DNA from: Gammaproteobacteria bacterium
GTDB lineage: Bacteria; Pseudomonadota; Gammaproteobacteria; Eutrophobiales; Eutrophobiaceae
DNA: 64,000 bases
Direction: 5' to 3'
Assembly: GCA_028819495.1 (NCBI GenBank)
Contig: JAPPLI010000086.1
Span: 1 to 64,000 of the forward strand
This document shows, piece by piece, positions 20,463 to 30,459 of the stretch. A program made the position numbers and the translations under genes. The first letter of the stretch is position 1, and each line of letters starts with the position of its first letter. The notes under the pieces were generated by a model. That model was not told the origin of the DNA, made no database searches, and saw only the letters and a program-made list of their open reading frames with translations.

Positions 20463-22718
20463 ATGATCAGTCGACACTGTAATATTTCAGTTCTTTTTAC
20501 TGCATTTATATTTCTGGCCGGAGCGTTCCCTTCGCCGGTTGCGAACGCGCAGGAAGCGCCACACCATAGCGATATGATTCCCATGTTTGAAGAGGTTGTG
20601 GTGACGGCGCGCAAACGCGAAGAAACCATATTTGACGCGCCGCTGTCGGTCAGCGCGCTGGGAGCCGGTCAGATAGAAGCGCGCAAATTGCGCGGCCTGA
20701 CTGACCTGGCGGTGAGCATGCCCAACGTGGCCCTGGATGAAGTGGGCACTCTCAGGGGAATATCCAACTTTTCCATACGCGGCCTGGGTGTGAACAGTTC
20801 CATCCCGTCCATCGATCCCACCGTCGGCATTTTCGTGGACGGCGTTTACCTTGGCACGAACAGCGGCTCCGCATTCGATATGTTTGACCTGGAAAGCATC
20901 CAGGTCCTGCGCGGCCCCCAGGGTATCCTGTTCGGGCGCAACGTGACCGGCGGCGCCATCCTGGTAAATACCCGTCAGCCCGGTGACGAGTTCGAGGCGC
21001 GCCTGCGCACCGCGCTGGACGGGGGGGGCGACGGCGGTCTCAACAAGTACCTGATGGGTAGTATGAGTGGGCCCGTAAGCGACAGCTTCAGCGTCGGCGT
21101 CACGGCCTACTACAACGATGATGACGGCTGGTTCGAGAACAAGCTGAACGGCAATGACTTCGGCGCGCTGGAACAGGTGATGTTTCGTCCCGTCCTGGTC
21201 TGGACCCCCGGAGACGGGGTGGAACTGGTAATACGTTACGAGTACCGTGAAACCGAAGGCGACGGTTCCCCCTCGCAGGCGCATACCAACGGTCTGGGGA
21301 TCGACGGAAGTCCGGCAAACTTTGACCGCGACAGCCACGATTTCTCCATAGATGAAGAAGGTTTTCTGGATGGCGAAACCCATTTTGTGAGCGCGGAACT
21401 GAACCTTAAAGCCGGTGAGAACGGCGTGATTACCAATATTTTCGGCTATCAAAGCTCCGAATCGGATGGGCTGAGCGACATCGATGCCCAGCCCATCAAC
21501 CTGTTCCACGGCACCGGTAGCACGGATGCGGAGCAGGTGAGCAACGAACTGCGCTATAACGGCGTCTTTGCCGGACGCGTCAACCTGACTGCGGGCGTGT
21601 TCTATTTCAACAACGATATCGTTTACCATGAGCGGCGCAACCTGCTCGGATTGCTGACCCCGGACGGGTCGCCGGCACTGCTCCAGGATGGCGGCGGCGA
21701 GTACGAGGTGGAAACCATAGGGGTGTTCGCGGCGGTTGACTACGACCTCAACGACCTGTTGACATTCAGCGCCGGTCTGCGTTACACGTCCGAGGAAAAG
21801 GAAGCCGCAATAGCCTCCCTGATCAGGAATGTGAACTCGCCCTGCAACGTGCTGGAAGGCACCTGTGTGTTTGATTTTATCGACGACGAAAAGTGGGATA
21901 GCTGGTCTCCGAAAGTGGGGATGACCTGGCATGTCTCTGACGCTGCGCGCATCTACGCGCACTGGACCCGCGGTTTCCGTTCCGGTGGCTACAACCTGCG
22001 CAATACTGCCATCGATACCGTAAACTTCGGGCCGGGACCGTTTGACGAGGAGACCGTGGATAACTATGAGATCGGCTTCAAGTACAGTTTCAGGCAAGGC
22101 TACCTCAGCGGCGCGCTGTTCTTCAATGATATTGAGGACATGCAGCGGGAGGTCAACCTCCCCGATCCGGTCTCCGGCGTTGTCCAGGTGGTCAAGAATA
22201 CCGCGGACGCCGAAATCCTCGGTATTGAACTGGACGGCGCCCTCAACCTGGCGGAAAACCTGCAGGCTACCGGATCCGTCGGCTGGCTGGATCCCGAGTA
22301 CAAAAAAGTAAGGTTTGACCTCAACGGCGACGGCATGATTGACGGGCGCGACAAGGACCTGGACCCGCCCCGCGCCGCGGACTGGACCTGGAGCCTGGGT
22401 CTCAGGCACCGCCTGCAGGCCGGGGACCTGGGTTATGTGGCCACGCGGGTCAGTTACTCCTACCGGGATAAATCGTTCTTCACCGACAACAACCTGGGCT
22501 ACATCCTCTCGCAGAAGATCCTGGACGCCGGCCTGGACTTCCACCTGGGAAACGGCCATTGGGTGTTCTCAATCTACGGCAAGAACCTGCTGAATGAAGT
22601 CAAGCACGGCGGCGATACCCAACTCCCCTCAAGGCTGGGCCCCATCCCCCTGGGCGGCGCCTACGGCCCCCTGGCCAAGGGCCGGGTCATGGGAGGCGAG
22701 GTGACGTTTACGTTCTGA
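20463..22718 (+). CDS. TonB-dependent receptor
   Basis: Signal peptide; EEVVVTARKREETIFDAPLSVSAL TonB box/plug; VLRGPQGILFGRNVTGGAILVNTRQP; C-terminal aromatic ending VTFTF. Confidence 0.93.
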   Translation: MISRHCNISVLFTAFIFLAGAFPSPVANAQEAPHHSDMIPMFEEVVVTARKREETIFDAPLSVSALGAGQIEARKLRGLTDLAVSMPNVALDEVGTLRGISNFSIRGLGVNSSIPSIDPTVGIFVDGVYLGTNSGSAFDMFDLESIQVLRGPQGILFGRNVTGGAILVNTRQPGDEFEARLRTALDGGGDGGLNKYLMGSMSGPVSDSFSVGVTAYYNDDDGWFENKLNGNDFGALEQVMFRPVLVWTPGDGVELVIRYEYRETEGDGSPSQAHTNGLGIDGSPANFDRDSHDFSIDEEGFLDGETHFVSAELNLKAGENGVITNIFGYQSSESDGLSDIDAQPINLFHGTGSTDAEQVSNELRYNGVFAGRVNLTAGVFYFNNDIVYHERRNLLGLLTPDGSPALLQDGGGEYEVETIGVFAAVDYDLNDLLTFSAGLRYTSEEKEAAIASLIRNVNSPCNVLEGTCVFDFIDDEKWDSWSPKVGMTWHVSDAARIYAHWTRGFRSGGYNLRNTAIDTVNFGPGPFDEETVDNYEIGFKYSFRQGYLSGALFFNDIEDMQREVNLPDPVSGVVQVVKNTADAEILGIELDGALNLAENLQATGSVGWLDPEYKKVRFDLNGDGMIDGRDKDLDPPRAADWTWSLGLRHRLQAGDLGYVATRVSYSYRDKSFFTDNNLGYILSQKILDAGLDFHLGNGHWVFSIYGKNLLNEVKHGGDTQLPSRLGPIPLGGAYGPLAKGRVMGGEVTFTF

Positions 22719-22720
22719 CT

Positions 22721-22760
22721 GGGGACAGATTTAAAATCTGTCCCCTGCAAATCTGTCCCC
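22721..22760. repeat. GGGGACAGATTTAAAATCTGTCCCC palindrome plus extra half arm
   Basis: ggggacagatttaaaatctgtcccctgcaaatctgtcccc. Confidence 0.9.
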
Positions 22761-22892
22761 TTCTGTGTAATCAGTCCGTCGCTGTATTTACTTTGAAAAT
22801 CGGGAGTTCAAGTACGGATTTTCAAGGTTTAAGGATATTTTTTATGTAATAATGGACTTGAACTCCAGAATTGCATAAATTAGAATACCTCC

Positions 22893-24059
22893 ATGATTAA
22901 GCGGCACATTTTCGCCGAACTCCAAAAACTGCTTGGTGAATACCCGGTAGTGACTATCCTGGGTCCAAGACAGGCAGGCAAGACGACCCTGGCGCGTGAG
23001 ATGCTGAGCGGCTACGAATATTGCAACCTTGAAGCCCCTGAAGTCCGTCAACTGGCCCTCGATGATCCCAAGGCCTTTCTGGCGCGGCTTAAAGGCGATA
23101 CCATTATCGATGAAATTCAAAGGGCGCCACACCTGCTCAGTTATATCCAGGTCATCGTTGATAACGAGCAGCGTAACGGCCGCTTTGTACTGACTGGTTC
23201 CCACCAGTTGGCGCTACGGGAAGCGATTACCCAGTCGCTTGCGGGCAGGACCAGTATCCTGAACCTGTTCCCTTTTTCTATCGCTGAACTGTTTGATGCC
23301 GGCATCTCTTTTGAATTGCCGGAGGAGTTCATCTACCAGGGCTTTTTGCCGCGCATTTATGATCAACACCAGCGGCCAACGCCGGCCTGGTCGAATTATT
23401 ACCAGACCTACGTGGAACGCGACGTGAGACAACTGATCAATCTCAAGGATTTTTCGCTGTTTGAAAAATTCATGAAGCTGCTGGCTGGTCGTGTCGGCCA
23501 GTTAATGGATTGTACGCGCCTTGCAAACGAAACAGGAGTAAGCGTAAAAACAGTGAAAAGCTGGCTGTCCATACTGGAAGTTTCCTTTATTGTTTACAAG
23601 TTGTCTCCTTATTTTGAAAATTTCGGAAAGCGCGCGGTGAAATCCCCCAAGTATTATTTTATCGACACCGGATTGCTGGCATTTCTGCTGGGCATTGAGA
23701 AACCTGAACAGGTATACAGGGACCCGCTGCTGGGACAGATGTTTGAGAACCTGGTAGTCATTGAGTGTCTCAAATCGCGGGCCAACCAGGGCAGACTGCC
23801 GAACCTGTACTTTTACCGGGACAGTAATGGCAACGAAGTGGATATCCTGTTCCAGAACGGCAGGGACCTGGTAGCGATAGAGGCGAAATCAAGCGCCACC
23901 TACACGGCCTCCCTGCTGAAGGGATTGAAGAAGATGGCGTCCGTGGCGCCGGCAATAAAGCGTTCCTGCTTGGTATATTCGGGCGACGCTTTTGAGTTCA
24001 GCGACTCCGTTACGGCGTTGAAATATGACCAGGTCAACCGGATTTTTTCTGAAAACTGA
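22893..24059 (+). CDS. ATP-binding protein with AAA_14/DUF4143 architecture
   Basis: VVTILGPRQAGKTTLAREML Walker A; TIIDEIQRAPHLLSYIQ; C-terminal NEVDILFQNGRDLVAIEAKSS nuclease-like DUF4143 segment. Confidence 0.9.
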   Translation: MIKRHIFAELQKLLGEYPVVTILGPRQAGKTTLAREMLSGYEYCNLEAPEVRQLALDDPKAFLARLKGDTIIDEIQRAPHLLSYIQVIVDNEQRNGRFVLTGSHQLALREAITQSLAGRTSILNLFPFSIAELFDAGISFELPEEFIYQGFLPRIYDQHQRPTPAWSNYYQTYVERDVRQLINLKDFSLFEKFMKLLAGRVGQLMDCTRLANETGVSVKTVKSWLSILEVSFIVYKLSPYFENFGKRAVKSPKYYFIDTGLLAFLLGIEKPEQVYRDPLLGQMFENLVVIECLKSRANQGRLPNLYFYRDSNGNEVDILFQNGRDLVAIEAKSSATYTASLLKGLKKMASVAPAIKRSCLVYSGDAFEFSDSVTALKYDQVNRIFSEN

Positions 24060-24106
24060 GTAAGTTATTCTGTTGACATTTTTCCCATATTGATTTTACG
24101 TCAGGA

Positions 24107-24310
24107 GTGAACATGACTTGTTTGACTATAACAGGACTTGATGATGATACGCTGAGGAGGTTACGGGTCCACTTCGCTCTGCCTGCCCATACCATCACCG
24201 AACTCTACCGCTGGCGGGTCGAGCTGTTCTTCAAATGGATCAACCCCTGTATCAACTACTTACGCAGAGCGACAAAAAAGCAGACCACTATGATACACTT
24301 AACCAATTGA
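24107..24310 (+). pseudogene. Chimeric remnant: ribbon-helix-helix antitoxin start fused to IS4-type transposase C-terminal fragment
   Basis: MTCLTITGLDDDTLRRLRV resembles RHH/FitA N-termini; HTITELYRWRVELFFKWI resembles IS4-family transposase C-terminus. Confidence 0.6.
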
Positions 24311-24312
24311 AT

Positions 24313-24531
24313 TTATTCGATTAATTCTTGGGACAGTAATGAATTCATCATTATGCCAGCCAAGTGGCCCATTAGACGTGCGGACTTGGAAGGGTTGAAC
24401 CCAATCTCATGTACCAACCGGTTTTTCACCTCGCCATAGGTGATCAATGAGCGTTGATGAGCCGCTGTTATTAGCCATCTTGCCAGCGGTTTAACTGCAT
24501 TTTCTTCTAGGTTTTCATCTGTCCATTTCAT
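24313..24531 (-). pseudogene. Truncated conserved hypothetical protein
   Basis: 72 aa MKWTDENLEENAVKPLARWLITAAHQRSLITYGEVKNRL...; last codons and stop lie in the sequence at the edge of the IS4 remnant. Confidence 0.45.
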
Positions 24532-24618
24532 CGTTGATGCGTCCCGAATTTAAACAGGTAACAAAGGATAATACGATATTTCGGATCATCACAAATTTTC
24601 AAAACCCTCTTTGTTTTT

Positions 24619-24638
24619 TTGTATAAGATATTATACAA
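24619..24638. promoter_or_regulatory. Putative HigBA operator TTGTATAA-GATA-TTATACAA
   Basis: Inverted 8-nt arms 9 bp upstream of the HigB-like start codon. Confidence 0.6.
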
Positions 24639-24646
24639 TCCATTCT

Positions 24647-24745
24647 ATGGAAAGGATTTTTAAGCCAATCTGGTGGATAGGACAGAGCAAGGACGAACTG
24701 ATGGCCTTTCCGAAAAGCGATATCCGGATGCAAAAGAGAACCTGA
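24647..24745 (+). pseudogene. HigB/RelE-like (Gp49 family) toxin remnant
   Basis: MERIFKPIWWIGQSKDELMAFPKSDIRMQKRT*: N-terminus typical of phage-derived Gp49-like toxins, stops after 32 codons. Confidence 0.65.
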
Positions 24746-24746
24746 A

Positions 24747-25022
24747 ATGAAACAGCATTTAACTACCGGAAGCGTGTTCGATGATCTGGAACCTGATCCG
24801 GGTAAAGCTGAGCAGTTGAAAATCAAAGCAGCCCTGTTCGACGCCATTATTGCTTACATCAAGGAAAATGGTTTGACACAGGAGCAGGCAGCCGAAATTA
24901 TGGGCGTGCAGCGTTCGCGTATCGGTGACGTGTGCAGGGGAAAGATGTCCGGGTTCTCAATTGATGCCCTGATTTCCATGACGGCGAGGGCCGGTCTGCA
25001 TCCGCTTCAAGTCGCCGCCTGA
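24747..25022 (+). CDS. XRE-family antitoxin (HigA-like)
   Basis: 91 aa HTH: ENGLTQEQAAEIMGVQRSRIGDVCRGKMSGFSIDALISMTARAGL. Confidence 0.85.
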   Translation: MKQHLTTGSVFDDLEPDPGKAEQLKIKAALFDAIIAYIKENGLTQEQAAEIMGVQRSRIGDVCRGKMSGFSIDALISMTARAGLHPLQVAA

Positions 25023-25235
25023 CAGCTTGTATCAGAGCCAGGGATTGTTTTACCGCATTCCTCCCTGCACAGGGATGGCAGGATTCTGTCAGATACGAGG
25101 AGGACAGATTTAAAATCGATCTTGTCCGTTTTCCCGGCATTCAAAGCCAACAGAAAGTTGAATTTTATTACGTCGAATATATAATATATGACACAAACGC
25201 AGTCGGGCACATATTAGCTTATTGGTATTCCTGTT

Positions 25236-25496
25236 ATGAAAACAGAGATTGTTATTCACGCCGCAGAGGAAGGTGGTTATTGGGCCGAGGTTACTTCGAT
25301 CCCCGGGTGTGTTACACAAGGGGATACTATTGAGGAATTGGCTTTCAATTTAAAAGAAGCTATCGACGGATGTTTGTCTGTTATGGCTGACAATGTGAAA
25401 ACCATCCTGGATCAGGGTTTACAGGAGACTGATTTTGAAGGCAATAAGCGGAAAGAGGTTGTGTTATCTTCTCCGGCAGAAAGGGTGGCAGCATAA
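25236..25496 (+). CDS. hicB: HicB-like antitoxin
   Basis: MKTEIVIHAAEEGGYWAEVTSIPGCVTQGDTIEELAFNLKEAIDGCL. Confidence 0.88.
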   Translation: MKTEIVIHAAEEGGYWAEVTSIPGCVTQGDTIEELAFNLKEAIDGCLSVMADNVKTILDQGLQETDFEGNKRKEVVLSSPAERVAA

Positions 25497-25641
25497 GCGT
25501 ACTACCAGCAGTCACCATATTTATTCAAAAAAGGGAGAGTATTACGCGATTTCGATACCAGTTCATGGCAGCAAATCTCTGAAGATTGGACTACAGGGAA
25601 AGATAATGAAGATAGCAGGCATTGAAGAATCTGAATTATAG
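25435..25641 (+). CDS. hicA: HicA-like mRNA interferase toxin, overlaps hicB out of frame
   Basis: MKAISGKRLCYLLRQKGWQHKRTTSSHHIYSKKGEYYAISIPVHGSKSLKIGLQGKIMKIAGI. Confidence 0.9.
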   Translation: MKAISGKRLCYLLRQKGWQHKRTTSSHHIYSKKGEYYAISIPVHGSKSLKIGLQGKIMKIAGIEESEL

Positions 25642-25647
25642 CCAACC

Positions 25648-26997
25648 TCACCCCGCCCCCCACAACAACAACCCGCCGCCGAACAGGAACAGGGTCAGCA
25701 GGAAGATCACGAAGGTGTAACCCATGATCTGGCGCATGTGCAGGCCCGCGATCGCCAGCAGGGGGATGGTCCAGAAGGGCTGGACCATGTTGGTCCACTG
25801 GTCGCCGTAGGAGATGGCCAGGACAATGATGGAGGGGTCCACCCCCAGATTTTGCCCCGCTTCAATGAAGATCGGTCCCTGTACCGCCCACTGGCCGCCC
25901 CCTGACGGGATGAACATGTTGACCAGGCCGGCGCACAGAAACGCGAAAAAGCTGAGTGTCTGCGGGGTGGCGATCGCGGTGAACCAGTCGGAAATGATAC
26001 CGGCGAGGCCGGTGCCCTGCATCATGCCCAGGATGCCGGCATAGAACGGGTACTGGATGAGCACCGGTCCGATGGTCGAACTCGCGTTGTTGATCAGCCG
26101 GACGTAGTGGGATGGTGATCTGGCAAGCAGCAGACCGGCGCCCAGGAACGACCAGTTCACCAGGTTCAGGTTGAGGTGGAACCCCCTGGCATAGAAGCTA
26201 TAGCCGATATAGCAGAACAGGCCCGCGCCGAGCAGCAGGGTGAGAGGCCGCATGGCGTCGAGGTACTGGGCAAAAGTCCGCCGCTCCGGCGCGCCGGCCG
26301 GTTCCTGGACGCGTTCTTCGAGCAACGCCGGGTCGATTTCGAGCAGCTCCCGTTCATGGGGCCGCATCAGCGGGCAGACCATGCAGATGACAGCCAGGGT
26401 GATCAGCGCCAGAAGGCCGTTGTGCAGGGTGAATACGGTCTCGGTGATCGGGATGATGCCGATTTCAGCTTCCAGCGAATGGCCCGCGGTGGCGACAAAC
26501 AGGCCGGCAGATGAGGAGTAGCCCATGTGCCAGATGACGAAACCGGCGTAGGCGGATGCCACCAGCAGCGGGTAGTGGATGCGGATGCCTCTTGCAGAGC
26601 ATTGCCTGGCAACCTCCCGCGCCACGGTGGCGCCCACGATCAGCCCCAGGGACCAGGCAAGGAGCGAACCTATGCCGGCGCTGAACGCGACCAGGGCGTA
26701 GGCGCCCGCGGCGCTGTTGGGGATATTGCCGATGCGTTTCAACAGGGCCTGCACCTTGTCGGTGTGGGCCAGCGCGTGGGCCGTCAGCAGGGTAATGCAG
26801 ATCTGGGCGGTAAACGCCAGCAGGCTGGGCAGTCCGTCGCCCCAGGCGGACAGGGCGACGGCCGGCGTCGCGTCCGCCAGGAGCAGGGACAGCAGGAAGG
26901 TGAGCGCGGAGAGCAGGACCACGAATACGAACGGGTCGGGGTAGTAACGCTCTACGAAGGCGACAAAAGGCCGGGCCAGGATCTGAAAAAAATGCAC
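25648..26997 (-). CDS. Short-chain fatty acid transporter family protein (AtoE-like)
   Basis: 449 aa polytopic; FVERYYPDPFVFVVLLSALTF, FIPSGGGQWAVQGPIFIEA. Confidence 0.9.
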   Translation of the reverse strand: MHFFQILARPFVAFVERYYPDPFVFVVLLSALTFLLSLLLADATPAVALSAWGDGLPSLLAFTAQICITLLTAHALAHTDKVQALLKRIGNIPNSAAGAYALVAFSAGIGSLLAWSLGLIVGATVAREVARQCSARGIRIHYPLLVASAYAGFVIWHMGYSSSAGLFVATAGHSLEAEIGIIPITETVFTLHNGLLALITLAVICMVCPLMRPHERELLEIDPALLEERVQEPAGAPERRTFAQYLDAMRPLTLLLGAGLFCYIGYSFYARGFHLNLNLVNWSFLGAGLLLARSPSHYVRLINNASSTIGPVLIQYPFYAGILGMMQGTGLAGIISDWFTAIATPQTLSFFAFLCAGLVNMFIPSGGGQWAVQGPIFIEAGQNLGVDPSIIVLAISYGDQWTNMVQPFWTIPLLAIAGLHMRQIMGYTFVIFLLTLFLFGGGLLLWGAG

Positions 26998-27029
26998 GAT
27001 TGTTCTCTTGAATTTGGAGTCAGAAATGT

Positions 27030-27072
27030 GGGGTCAGAGTAAAAATTCTGACGAATTTCTTACTCTGACCCC
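27030..27072. repeat. GGGGTCAGAGTAA inverted-repeat element
   Basis: ggggtcagagtaaaaattctgacgaatttcttactctgacccc. Confidence 0.9.
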
Positions 27073-27135
27073 TGATATCTGAATCACGACACAATAATCC
27101 TGTATATCCTGTCCATCCATGTGAATTAAATTTGT

Positions 27136-28509
27136 TTAAAACTCCAGGTGGTTCGGGGTACGCGGAAACGGGATCACGTCCCGGATATTGCTTGCGCCGG
27201 TCAGCAGCATCAGCAAACGTTCAAACCCCAGGCCGAAACCGCAGTGGGGCGCAGTGCCGTACTTGCGCATGTCCAGGTACCACCAGTAGTCCTCCGGGTT
27301 GAAACCCAGCTCTTTAATACGCCGGTACAGGGGGTCATAACGTTCCTCCCGCTGGCTGCCGCCGATGATCTCGCCGATGGATGGCACCAGCACGTCCATG
27401 GCGGCGACGGTCCTGCCGTCATCATTCTGGCGCATGTAGAACGCCTTGATCTCTTTCGGATAATCGAACACGATCACGGGCCGTTTGAAATGCTGTTCGG
27501 TCAGGAAGCGCTCGTGTTCGGACTGCAGGTCCTTACCCCACTCGGGTTTGAACTCGAAGTTTTGTCCGGATTTCTGCAGTATTTCAACGGCCTCCGTGTA
27601 GGGAAGGCGGATGAAATCATTGTCCGCGATGTTATCCAGGGTGGCGGGCAGGGATTTATCGACGAAGCGGCAGAACAGGTCGAGGTCGGTACTGCACTCC
27701 TCCCGTACGAAGTTCACCAGGTAGCGGATCATTTCCTCTCCCAGGTCCATGTTATCCTGCAGGTCGGCGAAGGCCATTTCCGGTTCTATCATCCAGAACT
27801 CGGCGACGTGGCGCGAGGTGTTGGAGTTCTCCGCGCGGAAGGTAGGGCCGAAGGTATATACGCGCCCCAGGCTCAGGCAGTATGCCTCTACCTCCAGTTG
27901 TCCCGAGACCGTCAGGTTTGCCTCCTTGCCGAAGAAGTCCTCGCCGAAATCGACCGCGCCGTTGTGCTTCGGCACTTGCTGCAGGTCCAGGGTCGTCACC
28001 CGGAACAGTTCCCCGGCGCCTTCGCAGTCGGCGCCGGTGATGATGGGGGTGTGGATCCAGTTGAAGCCGCGCGCCTGGAAGAAGCCGTGCACGGCCTGCG
28101 CCAGCCTGGAACGAATGCGGAACATGGCGCCGTACTTGTTGGTGCGCGGGCGCAGGTGGGCGATCGTACGCAGGAATTCATCGGAGTGGCGTTTCTTCTG
28201 CAGGGGATAGTCTTCCGGCGCAGCGCCGACAACCTCCATGGACGCGGCCCGTATCTCCCATGCCTGGCCCTTGCCGGGCGATTCGACCAGGTCTCCCCGC
28301 ACCCGTATGGCCGCGCCGGTAGTGATGTGCCTGACAACGGCGTAATTTTCCAGCCCGGTGTCGGCAATCACCTGGATATTCGCCAGGCAGGAACCGTCGT
28401 TCAGTTCAATGAAGGAAAAGTCCTTTGCATCCCGTTTTGTCCTCACCCACCCGGATAGTTCCAGGTTTTGAGCGGGGCCTGTCGCCCTCAGCAGGGATTT
28501 AACCCGCAT
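27136..28509 (-). CDS. asnS: Asparaginyl-tRNA synthetase
   Basis: [26 protein letters not shown]-like class II motifs; [35 protein letters not shown]; likely start MRVKSLL at 28509 rather than 28545. Confidence 0.95.
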   Translation of the reverse strand: MRVKSLLRATGPAQNLELSGWVRTKRDAKDFSFIELNDGSCLANIQVIADTGLENYAVVRHITTGAAIRVRGDLVESPGKGQAWEIRAASMEVVGAAPEDYPLQKKRHSDEFLRTIAHLRPRTNKYGAMFRIRSRLAQAVHGFFQARGFNWIHTPIITGADCEGAGELFRVTTLDLQQVPKHNGAVDFGEDFFGKEANLTVSGQLEVEAYCLSLGRVYTFGPTFRAENSNTSRHVAEFWMIEPEMAFADLQDNMDLGEEMIRYLVNFVREECSTDLDLFCRFVDKSLPATLDNIADNDFIRLPYTEAVEILQKSGQNFEFKPEWGKDLQSEHERFLTEQHFKRPVIVFDYPKEIKAFYMRQNDDGRTVAAMDVLVPSIGEIIGGSQREERYDPLYRRIKELGFNPEDYWWYLDMRKYGTAPHCGFGLGFERLLMLLTGASNIRDVIPFPRTPNHLEF

Positions 28510-28528
28510 ATTTCGAATGTTGGGTTCT

Positions 28529-28735
28529 TCAGATGAGTTTAACAAGAGCCACGATCAGGCCCGCAAGCAGAGCGTTCCAGATCATTAATGAGACTTTCAA
28601 CTCAGCCAGGTCCGATTTTGTGGCAAAATGCTCGGATTGGTGCTCGTGAATAGCTTTGGCAATTTGCTTGGCCGGCCCTGCATCCAGGCCGGATGCCTCC
28701 AGTTTCTCTGCCAAGGTAATTGTATCTGTAGTCAT
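28529..28735 (-). CDS. Small coiled-coil/TM protein (DUF1640/CCDC90-like)
   Basis: [38 protein letters not shown] plus C-terminal TM. Confidence 0.55.
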   Translation of the reverse strand: MTTDTITLAEKLEASGLDAGPAKQIAKAIHEHQSEHFATKSDLAELKVSLMIWNALLAGLIVALVKLI

Positions 28736-28797
28736 TTCACTATCTCCATGACCAATATATCATATATCACAGGTTTTTGCTTGTGCGTGTGGCAGGC

Positions 28798-29463
28798 TCA
28801 GCGCTTCCTGATCAGGCTGAGGCCGTCGCCCACCGGGAGCATGCACATATCCACCCTGTCGTCCTCGTGCACCATCTTGTTGAAGGCGCGGATGGCGTTG
28901 GTTTCGGCCTTCTGGTTGTCCGGGTTCGCCACGCTGCCGCCCCAGAGCACGTTGTCCACGGCCATCAGGCCGCCGCGGCGCAGCAGGCGGTAGTTCAGCG
29001 GGTAATAGTCGGAGTATTCTTCCTTGATCGCATCGACGAATATGAAATCGAAACTGCCTGCCTCTCCCTCCCGCAGCAGGTCGGCCAGGGTGTCCAGGGC
29101 CGGGGCCAGGCGCAGTTCAACCCTGTCCGCGACACCCGCCGCCTTCCAGTATTCCGTTGCCTTGTCGGTATATTCCTTCTTCACGTCACAGGCGATGAGT
29201 TTCCCGTCCGCCGGCATCGCCCTGGCCATGCACAGGCTGCTGTACCCGGTGAACACGCCGAGTTCGATGATCTTCCTGGCATCCAGCAGCTTTACCAGCA
29301 TGGTCATGAACTGTCCCTGCTCGGGGGAAATCTGCATGCCGGCCCATTCATGCCGCGCCGTTTCTTCGCGGCAGCGGCGCATCACTTCATCCTCCCGTAG
29401 CGTTACGGAGAGATAATATTCGTACACCTGGTCGGTTAAATTGATTGAACTGCTGGACATCAT
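28798..29463 (-). CDS. SAM-dependent O-methyltransferase
   Basis: KIIELGVFTGYSSLCMARAMP, FDFIFVDAIKEEYSDYYPLNYRLLRRGGLMAVDNVLW. Confidence 0.92.
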   Translation of the reverse strand: MMSSSSINLTDQVYEYYLSVTLREDEVMRRCREETARHEWAGMQISPEQGQFMTMLVKLLDARKIIELGVFTGYSSLCMARAMPADGKLIACDVKKEYTDKATEYWKAAGVADRVELRLAPALDTLADLLREGEAGSFDFIFVDAIKEEYSDYYPLNYRLLRRGGLMAVDNVLWGGSVANPDNQKAETNAIRAFNKMVHEDDRVDMCMLPVGDGLSLIRKR

Positions 29464-29490
29464 TCTTTCCGGGGAATCTATAATAGAAAC

Positions 29491-30270
29491 ATGCTACAGC
29501 ATATTGAACTTCATTGTCAGCACCCCGACGAGATCAACCTGGTGCAACTGACGGATACGCACATCTCCGCCGACCCCGGCGAACTGCTCGCCGGCGTCAA
29601 CACGACGGAAACCTTGCTGGAGGTCATCAACGCGATAAATCGTCATGAAGACCTCGACCTCGCCCTGCTGACGGGTGACCTGGCCAGCGACCCCTCCGTA
29701 GAGGTGTATGAAAAACTGGCCGGTATCATGCGCCGGCTTGAACTTCCGGTATATTGCCTGGCCGGGAATCACGACGATCCCGGACTCATGGAGCGCCTGT
29801 TGAACAGCGGAAACGTCAGTACCGCCAACTTTCTCACCGGCGGTACCTGGTCGATAATCCTGCTCAATACCCATAAGCCGGGTACCGACGGCGGTTGCCT
29901 GTCCGCTGCCGAGTTGTCCCGTCTCGATGCCGCCCTGGAACGTTCGCGCGGCAGGCATGTCCTGGTCTGCCTGCATCACCATCCCGTCAGTATCCGCAGT
30001 CCCTGGATGGACTCCATGGCGCTGGAAAACGGTGAGGAATTATTTCGGATACTGGACCGGCACGATAACGTCAGGGGCATTCTCTGGGGCCATATCCACC
30101 AGGAATTCTCCATGACCCGGAATGGGGCATTGTTGCTCGGTTCGCCGTCAACCTGCGTACAGTTCCTGCCGCGGGCGGAGCGGGCCGGCACTGACGACAA
30201 GCCGCCTGCTTACCGAACCCTGACCCTGGCCGCAGACGGCGCTATACAGACACAGGTTCATTGGCTGTGA
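29491..30270 (+). CDS. cpdA: 3',5'-cyclic-AMP phosphodiesterase, metallophosphoesterase family
   Basis: VQLTDTHISADP, LLTGDLASDPS, LAGNHDDP, CLHHHPV, GHIHQEF. Confidence 0.9.
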   Translation: MLQHIELHCQHPDEINLVQLTDTHISADPGELLAGVNTTETLLEVINAINRHEDLDLALLTGDLASDPSVEVYEKLAGIMRRLELPVYCLAGNHDDPGLMERLLNSGNVSTANFLTGGTWSIILLNTHKPGTDGGCLSAAELSRLDAALERSRGRHVLVCLHHHPVSIRSPWMDSMALENGEELFRILDRHDNVRGILWGHIHQEFSMTRNGALLLGSPSTCVQFLPRAERAGTDDKPPAYRTLTLAADGAIQTQVHWL

Positions 30271-30283
30271 GGATCGGAAACCT

Positions 30284-30325
30284 GGGGTCAGAGTAAGAAT
30301 TTCGCAGAAATTTTACTCTGACCCC
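30284..30325. repeat. GGGGTCAGAGTAA inverted-repeat element
   Basis: ggggtcagagtaagaatttcgcagaaattttactctgacccc. Confidence 0.9.
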
Positions 30326-30351
30326 GACTATCCGGGGTCCCGCCCAAAGCA

Positions 30352-30392
30352 GGGGTCAGAGTAATGTCTTACGAATTTCTTACTCTGACCCC
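30352..30392. repeat. GGGGTCAGAGTAA inverted-repeat element, second copy in the same gap
   Basis: ggggtcagagtaatgtcttacgaatttcttactctgacccc. Confidence 0.9.
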
Positions 30393-30459
30393 GGATATCC
30401 GGTGTTATACTTTATGAATCTCTGATTAACTCGGAACTTCCTTAGGAGATTTGCCGGAA

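Noticed and set aside
20487-22559. 690-aa ORF on the minus strand
   Set aside because: Antisense to the TonB receptor; no recognisable motifs.
27148-28458. 436-aa ORF on the plus strand
   Set aside because: Antisense to asnS; shadow frame.
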